Below, piece after piece: positions 58,259 to 64,000 of a stretch of DNA of 64,000 nucleotides. Within the stretch, counting starts at the first letter, position 1. Each line of letters begins with the position of its first letter. Both the position numbers and the translations under genes were made by a program. The DNA lies in assembly GCA_958295665.1 (NCBI GenBank), contig OY282558.1, positions 16,863,409 through 16,927,408 on the forward strand. The letters are read 5' to 3'. The DNA is from Tipula vernalis (Eukaryota; Arthropoda; Insecta; Diptera; Tipulidae). The notes below the pieces were generated by a model. The model was not told where the DNA came from, did no database searches, and saw nothing but the letters and a program-made list of their open reading frames with translations.

Positions 58259-59953
58259 GGTAGTTGTACTATCTTGCTTTATAATGCCATGATGTGGTAT
58301 ATAATAGCTTTCACTCGCTTTCAAGCGTTCAGACTCTGTGTTGATTATCTTCATATGTTTTAGGTCAATGTATTCTTGCATGAACTGATGATAATTCTGC
58401 TTGAAAAATGCATCCTTGTCGAACTTTCTTTCGAGCTGTAATAATCTGGCTACCGCTGTTCGTCTTGACTCCCCCAAGTTGATATTATTTGTCTTAAATG
58501 GAATCCTCACCATGTATCTTCCATCGGGGCAGTGCTCTACAGTTGACTCAAAATGTGACTCAATCTTGATTTCTTCCTCAGTGCGGCTCCTTTCCTCTGG
58601 AATATTGTCGTTTTCGATGAATAATTTTAGTTGTTCCTCAATCGTCTTGGTAGTCACCATGCTTGTTATTGTTTGGTCTGCAAGGGCTTCTAAGTTGCCA
58701 ATAATGGTCCACCCAAATTCCGTACGTTGAGCCATGGGTTCATGGCGTTCTCCCTTCAGGATGTCGTTGGTTACTAATAATGGGTAATAGTCCGCACCAA
58801 TTACCAGGTCAATGGGTTGTGACATATTGTATTGTGGATCCGCTAACTGTATGTTGTGGAGATGCTTCCATTTGTCGACATTGATGTTGGTCTCAGGAAG
58901 CTGTTGCGCCAATTTATCAAATATTAAGGCATCGATATTCAAACGAAAACCTCCAAAGAATCTTGGTGCTTTCTCGACGTTGATAGTCTGCCGACATATG
59001 CCAGCATTATTTCCGCCTATACCCGAATTGTTGACGTGGGTTTTTTGTCTTCTAATATTCAATAGGTTGGCAGCCTTTGATGATATTAAAGTGGCTTGAG
59101 ATCCAGAATCTATCAAGGCCCTTAACAAGATGATCTGCCCATTGCTAGTTGTTGCTTTAATTAGTGCAGTTGGTAATAGCACAGGTCCTTGTTGGTTGAC
59201 CAGGAAAGTCTTAGCTGTGCTCATGCTCGTTGTAGCGACGTTGTTGCAATGCAGAAGGGTGTGATGTTGCCCCTTGCAGACAATACATACTGCCGCTCTA
59301 CAATCACCTCTCTTATGAGCTTGGGAGAGGCAACGAACACAGCGGCCGGACTCATTTATCAACCTTGCTCTATCCAGTGTCGACATTTCCCTGAATTGGC
59401 TGCATTGATCCAGCCTGTGATTTTCTCTGCAAGGTTTGACCAGACATTTGTTGATGGACGTCGCTGCAACCACTCTATTTAATGGTGGCATGGTCAGTGG
59501 AGGTGCTCTTACCGTTGTTGGTTTGGCGCTCCCCATGGTTTCCAAAGACTGGAATCTTCTCTCCATAAAATTGAAGTATTCTTTTATGTTTGGAACTTCT
59601 CGAGGTTTGGCTAATGTTGTTTCATACAGCCTAGCGGTATCGGGATCTAACTTCTTTAGCAATATAAATGCCACAAATGACTCAAATGGGATGGACATTT
59701 GTAGTCGTTCTATATTGTGCAACATCTCCTTTGCAGTATCGTGATGGTTACGAATTGCCCCGGCAGTGGCCACTTGTATGGTTGGTAATGACAACAATGT
59801 GTTGAAATACTTGCTCGCCAATAATCTTGGATTTTCAAATCTTGCCTGAAGCAAGTCCCAGGCCGCTCTGTAATTCTCACCCGTTGTTGATAGGTGACGG
59901 ATCAGCTGGGCCGCACTCTTCTGAACGTGAGATTTTAGGTACGTCATTTTCAC
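58256..59953 (-). CDS. BEL Gag C-terminus, protease and start of RT
   Basis: 565 codons open from the ATG at 59953, but the frame enters from upstream, so this Met is probably internal. Residues 1-140 continue the Gag capsid-like region. Residues 170-236 hold three cysteine-rich knuckles (CRENHRLDQC, CVRCLSQAHKRGDC, CIVCKGQHHTLLHC). D282 in IDSGSQATLIS is the aspartic protease active site. The C-terminal 100 residues are the entry to RT (YYIPHHGII). The frame ends at a TGA created by the first bases of the LTR-like insertion at 58258. Processing would normally separate the products. Confidence 0.85.
   Translation of the reverse strand: MKMTYLKSHVQKSAAQLIRHLSTTGENYRAAWDLLQARFENPRLLASKYFNTLLSLPTIQVATAGAIRNHHDTAKEMLHNIERLQMSIPFESFVAFILLKKLDPDTARLYETTLAKPREVPNIKEYFNFMERRFQSLETMGSAKPTTVRAPPLTMPPLNRVVAATSINKCLVKPCRENHRLDQCSQFREMSTLDRARLINESGRCVRCLSQAHKRGDCRAAVCIVCKGQHHTLLHCNNVATTSMSTAKTFLVNQQGPVLLPTALIKATTSNGQIILLRALIDSGSQATLISSKAANLLNIRRQKTHVNNSGIGGNNAGICRQTINVEKAPRFFGGFRLNIDALIFDKLAQQLPETNINVDKWKHLHNIQLADPQYNMSQPIDLVIGADYYPLLVTNDILKGERHEPMAQRTEFGWTIIGNLEALADQTITSMVTTKTIEEQLKLFIENDNIPEERSRTEEEIKIESHFESTVEHCPDGRYMVRIPFKTNNINLGESRRTAVARLLQLERKFDKDAFFKQNYHQFMQEYIDLKHMKIINTESERLKASESYYIPHHGIIKQDSTTT
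58259..58262. repeat. target duplication GGTA, right
   Basis: Abuts the CA end of the LTR-like insertion and matches the left copy. Confidence 0.85.
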
Positions 59954-60013
59954 CGTATCGGAAATTTTCTTATTCCTATGAATAACTTCGGTAAAAATGT
60001 CGTTGAATGAACT

Positions 60014-60931
60014 CTACTGCTCATAATCTCCGGAAAAAGTGGGAATTTCCACTTTTGGGAGCTTGGTACAACCTGTTGAAACTTCTTTTGCCTCAATCTG
60101 AGCTTGCTGCAGTCGAATAATTGTTGTTTCCACTTTATCCTGCAAGGTGTCATGGTAGTTGTTTATGAAATAATTATCTGTCCGATGTTCTTCCTCTGAC
60201 TCCACCATGATAGTAGTGTGCAGCTCATCAATTTGGTCTACTCCCTTTTGCAACTGATGAACCTTTAGTTTCACATATTCCTTTGTAACTTCTCCCATTT
60301 CTAAGGCGTAATCAATTGACCCGATTTTTTTGTACAATTGACGCATTAGCACGTCCTGTTTTTTTACCAACTGCCTGATGCCATGTCCATCAGATGTGTC
60401 TCGCTCGTTGCCATGTAGCGATGAATGTTGTTTGGGTTCATCGCTTTCACTTTGCTTCGGCTCTGTCCCCTCGTTGTTGTTTGACGGAGCATGGGTTTTT
60501 GCACCGAAACCCGGGATATCGGGTGGCGTAACCACAAACTCGTCATATCCGCTGATATCGAATTACTGAAGTTGTGAAATATCCGCCGTCGATATTGTTG
60601 GTGTTAATGGAGGTCCGGCGTTTAACCGTTGGCGCATGTCAGCTATCAGAATCTCGTAATTCTCCGAAACTTCTTTCCTCTTTTTGAGGTATGGATGACT
60701 TGAATCTAGCAGTGGCTCTGCAGCACGAATTTCTTCATCGCCTGCTAAATACTTCACGTATAAAGCCTTTACCTTTGCTATCCGCGATTCCAAGTACGAC
60801 TTAGTTTTGCGGGATAAACTATCTTTGCCATATTTTCTCTGCAACGTTGTTATTTCTTTGGCAATTTCTGCCTGCAGCCGTAGTTTGTTCTCCATGTTGT
60901 TAATTAATTTACGCTGGTTGTGGCGTATCAA
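60014..60931 (-). pseudogene. BEL gag, N-terminal part with an internal stop
   Basis: The frame starts at ATG 60931. The first 122 codons are a helical, Lys/Glu-rich region typical of the start of BEL Gag. TAA at 60563-60565 interrupts it, and the same frame continues through a Ser/Glu-rich linker to VEIPTFSGDYEQ and a TAG at 60014-60016. The second stop stands where the F-x-G-D-x-x-x-W signature of this Gag family (DUF1759) has its Trp. The frame then joins the next feature. Confidence 0.75.
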
Positions 60932-61191
60932 ATTTTTGCTGCCGTTACTTCTGGAACGACTTCAGCCGCAGTCTTTCCCGATTGTTGTTATCGGCTCGGG
61001 AAATGCGCTTTGTGTAGCGCTTGTTGATTTGCAGATGGTTCGTCTGGAACGACGTCAATACCTGCTTGTCCGACTTGTTGTTTTACTAGCCTCGGAATTT
61101 GGCTCCTCTTGTGGTAAAAATGGCACTAAATATCCGATTGTTGTTGACTGGTTTCGGACTTGCTGATTGCGGAATACGCTCTTTGTAGCGC

Positions 61192-61209
61192 ATCCGGCTC
61201 GAAGGACCA
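61192..61209 (-). promoter_or_regulatory. primer binding site, complementary to tRNA-Tyr 3' end
   Basis: Directly inside the 5' LTR the minus strand reads TGGTCCTTCGAGCCGGAT. Its complement ends in GGCTCGAAGGA plus CCA, which is the acceptor/T-arm end of insect tRNA-Tyr as I know it. All 18 bases fit. Confidence 0.75.
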
Positions 61210-61546
61210 TGAAAAACTCAAGCCTCTGCTTTGAATTTGTGGGAGTATTAGCCTGGTTACCAGGAAAGGGCCAAGCGAATACTCGAGAGAACTTTTAATT
61301 AAACTAGTTTAGCGTTCGTTTTAATTCTGCTTTATTTTACCATATTCCGTGCTATTTATACAAAATGTGATACATTCTACACTACATTCTACATTCTATA
61401 TGTTATGTATGTACAGAATATATACATAACATATACTAATTTTCTCACATTATCAAAAAGTGCAAAAAAGATAATTTATATACAAAATGCATATTGAGCA
61501 TTTTGAGATAACATAATTTTAAAACCTGTTGATCCGTGATTCAACA
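61210..61546 (-). repeat. BEL 5' LTR
   Basis: 337 bp, same length and ends as the left LTR. In minus orientation this is the upstream LTR, next to the primer binding site. Confidence 0.92.
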
Positions 61547-61551
61547 ATGTA
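61547..61551. repeat. BEL target duplication ATGTA, right
   Basis: ATGTA directly follows the CA of the right LTR, identical to the left copy. Confidence 0.9.
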
Positions 61552-64000
61552 CAATGTTCATCGTAGTATACACTAAAGTAATAACTGGGTGGACTATTTA
61601 TTGACTTTCTTTTAGTCATACATGTGTCGAACACAAAAATGATACTTTTGTTTTACTTTAGTATGATGACACATCCTATATTTAAAGTGCTCCACAAGTG
61701 TTTATATTTGATGGGCACACATTGACATTAAGTAATTACTTTGGTAATGTTCCTTGGTCGGTTACTTGTTGTACCTTTTCTAAGACTTAATACAGATACA
61801 AGTGGGACTAATAAAAGACCCAAGTCGTAACATTTTATTTACTTAATTTTTAATTATTTCCTCTCTTTTATTCTTTTGAGAGAGATTACATTTTTTGCAT
61901 TTCTCTCTTACAAAAAACACTTTTTACCACGGCGTTCTATACCATTTGTAAGTACTTAAGTCGGCACTTTTTCACACTAAGTAGCAAATGCACGATTGTA
62001 CACATTACAGATACAATATGGACACATTGTTTGTCGGGTGTATATATATAAACAAAATAAATCTAGGTCTGACCAAATTAAAACTCACAAAATGGCAGCA
62101 TTCAATCAGCGATATAGACTTAATCCTTAAAATCTAAACTAATAATTAAGCATTGTTTAAATTATTTCCAGTATCAAACGATAACTTGAATATTTTTTCA
62201 GAATTATTTGTGCGATTATTCACCTCGTTACCATATTATTTTTATAAATTTCATACAACCAATGACTTCCTTGATTTAGAAGTCGTACACATATTGCAAA
62301 TAATATAAGACAGCACACACAGTACACAATGCAGATATAACTACAAGTACATAAAACATATATGAAAAATTTAACACTTTTGACCTTTTTCTGTTATGAT
62401 TATTACTGTGTGTTCTCTTCAGATTGCCTTCCTCTTAACCCAACATTGTATTGTATGTAGTACAAATATACCATCACTACAAGAAAACACCAACATATCC
62501 AACCATATGATTCTATTTTTATTAATAATAATTATTATGAATAAGACCTCGATGAACTTTATTTGATTTTTAACTTTTAATACGTAATTTTTGTTGTTGT
62601 TCTTGTAATTTAATTTTTATTTCTGTGTCGTTTACATGTACCTATAGCATAAAAAAGTTGTACTTTTATTATTAAAATACAAATTTAATTTACAAGAATA
62701 GAATATAATACATTTAATGTGAACATGAATAAGGCTGGAGTTCACGAAAAAAAAAAATACTTAGAATTTTGAGAAATTTGAAATTCTGTAATCTTAAATT
62801 TAATTAGGATAGAATTTGTTTCAAAAAATGCTGTTGTTTATATAACAAGATTATAAGAACAAAGTGGAATGAAAGGACATGTGTCTGAAGTGTATTATAC
62901 GATACGATACGTACATATAATCATAACCAATTCGTCAAGCGTATTCATAACTGTATATCGTACCATAATCATATATTATTATTATGTAAAAGTGAACAAA
63001 AAAGAGAATAATGGATGATGCCTTGTGGCTGTAATTTTTGGTGAAAAATCTCCATAAAAATCGAATTACATAGGTACAATCCGCATGTACATATGTACAG
63101 ATATAAACGTTTTTATTTTTGTCGACTAATTCGAAACTATAACACCAAATTATAATCATCGGCTGTGACGCGATGCAAATATTTTTGGGCGAAATTTGGT
63201 TAAATAAAAAAATGTACGCCTCTTATAATACACAAAGTAAAAAAATGAAACCAGATTAAAAAAAATATCTTTCCATTTAATTTCAATTAACCCTCAAGCT
63301 ACAAATATTATATAAACCATTTATGTATTGTGTGCGAGTACCTCTTTATCGATCACTAACAAATCATCAAGTAATTTTTTAATTTTTTTCGGTTTTCATC
63401 TTGTTGTGATATCAAAGCGCGAGATGATTTCTTTGAAAGCTTGGATATACAAAAGCAGAAAAAAATACAAAAGAACTATAAATGCAAATTTAGATCGAAG
63501 TTATTTATATCGTATTTACAGATGAAGTATTAATTTAAATTTAAATTAAAAATATAAATGATTTTAATACGACAGCACAATATTATGTATGATACGGGAA
63601 ACGAAACTGGCATAAATGATTAATATTTATTGTTAAACAGGTAGCAAGGTAATTAATGGTACATTATTGCCACCGGTGGGGTGCAGACATTATGTTTTCG
63701 GATGTATTGTTGTATTCCATCTAACTACTGTAGTTTTAAATATTGTTGTAAGCAGAAGTATTTCATGATGATTTTGGTTGGAGTATACCGGTACCGCCAG
63801 CCTTCCATATAAAATTTCACCAATCGCGGTGTTTTTTTATTTATTGGTACAATGCTAACAAGCTAATCTCGCAAAATACAAACTAAAACATTGTTTGGTA
63901 TACTATATCATAAGCGTTTATTTGAAAATACCCTTTATGTGGTTTTTTGAATAGTTTGACACATAACAACCGTAACTTCATTGAAACCCGTGTGGGGTTG
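61552..64000. other. right flank: possible CACTA-like remainder, then non-coding DNA
   Basis: The first 500 bases should be the rest of the CACTA-like element; GACACA-type inverse repeats at 61668, 61711 and 62019 support this, but no coding part was found. From 62100 on the sequence is AT-rich and UTR-like with no supported gene. Small frames at 62935-63159 and 63328-63525 lack motifs. Confidence 0.4.

Larger units (their letters stand above)
51765..61546 (-). mobile_element. BEL/Pao LTR retrotransposon with Env-like region
   Basis: Two 337-bp direct LTRs (TG...CA) frame a leftward-reading element of 9782 bp, or 8500 bp without the 1278-bp insertion and its 4-bp duplication. Target duplication ATGTA (51760-51764 and 61547-61551), primer site next to the right LTR and purine tract next to the left LTR all agree on minus orientation. 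A single reading frame would run from 60931 to 52123. It is interrupted by TAA (60563-60565), TAG (60014-60016), TAA (56233-56235) and the LTR-like insertion. Order: gag, zinc knuckles, protease, RT, RNase H, integrase, Env-like. This is the single-frame layout known from roo-like elements. Confidence 0.93.

Noticed and set aside
61192..61209. Part of a tRNA-Tyr gene
   Set aside because: Only the 3' 18 bases match, with no cloverleaf around them, and the position next to the LTR fits a primer binding site.
51765..61546. Active endogenous retrovirus
   Set aside because: Three in-frame stops and a 1278-bp insertion in pol make this copy inactive, although several domains keep their active-site residues.

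Overview
This 64 kb window is AT-rich, intron-bearing eukaryotic DNA made almost entirely of transposable elements in different states of decay. The element set (roo-like BEL/Pao with an env region, errantivirus, piggyBac with an intron, Jockey- and RTE-type LINEs, Tc1/mariner relics, foldback elements) points to an insect, most likely a fly; the species cannot be named from the sequence. I found no intact host gene. The only host-like coding trace is a short broken alpha-tubulin fragment at about 37.55-37.81 kb.

Layout. 0-9 kb: a LINE endonuclease scrap, a terminal-inverted-repeat element filled with 147-bp tandem repeats (2.84-3.94 kb), UTR-like AT-rich DNA, and two Tc1/mariner-superfamily relics. 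9-20 kb: a Jockey-type LINE relic, an old BEL/Pao relic on the minus strand (12.7-14.6 kb), a small MITE (17.7-18.1 kb) and a doubtful Gypsy relic. 20.3-21.75 kb: a foldback element. 22.45-24.81 kb: a piggyBac element with both TTAA target sites, both termini and a recognisable first intron, but a broken transposase. 26.7-27.1 kb: a LINE reverse-transcriptase scrap.

27.7-32.0 kb is a three-layer nest. An RTE-type LINE is split by an LTR-like insertion (29071-31798, TG...CA, 4-bp target duplication ATAG), which is itself split by a hAT-like element (29679-31053). 35-38.4 kb is a cluster of degenerate tandem repeats (foldback-family 108-bp units, TATGATGGTA-like repeats, an 11-bp minisatellite) around the tubulin relic. 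38.7-47 kb is a giant palindrome: two inverted, deleted copies of one errantivirus face each other across a foldback core of inverted tandem repeats.

48.7-62 kb is a second three-layer nest. A CACTA/EnSpm-like DNA transposon (transposase relic plus a second, DUF4806-like gene) is cut by an almost full BEL/Pao retrotransposon (51765-61546, 337-bp LTRs with 2 differences, 5-bp target duplication ATGTA). That element is cut inside pol by a 1278-bp LTR-like insertion (56981-58258, target duplication GGTA). The BEL element reads leftward (minus strand): tRNA-Tyr-type primer site, gag, protease, reverse transcriptase, RNase H, integrase and, in the same frame, an Env-like glycoprotein. Three in-frame stop codons and the insertion make it non-functional as it stands.

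The window therefore looks like transposon-rich heterochromatin, a piRNA-cluster-like region or a very large intron. Its main value is the datable nesting, the palindrome and the foldback/satellite family.
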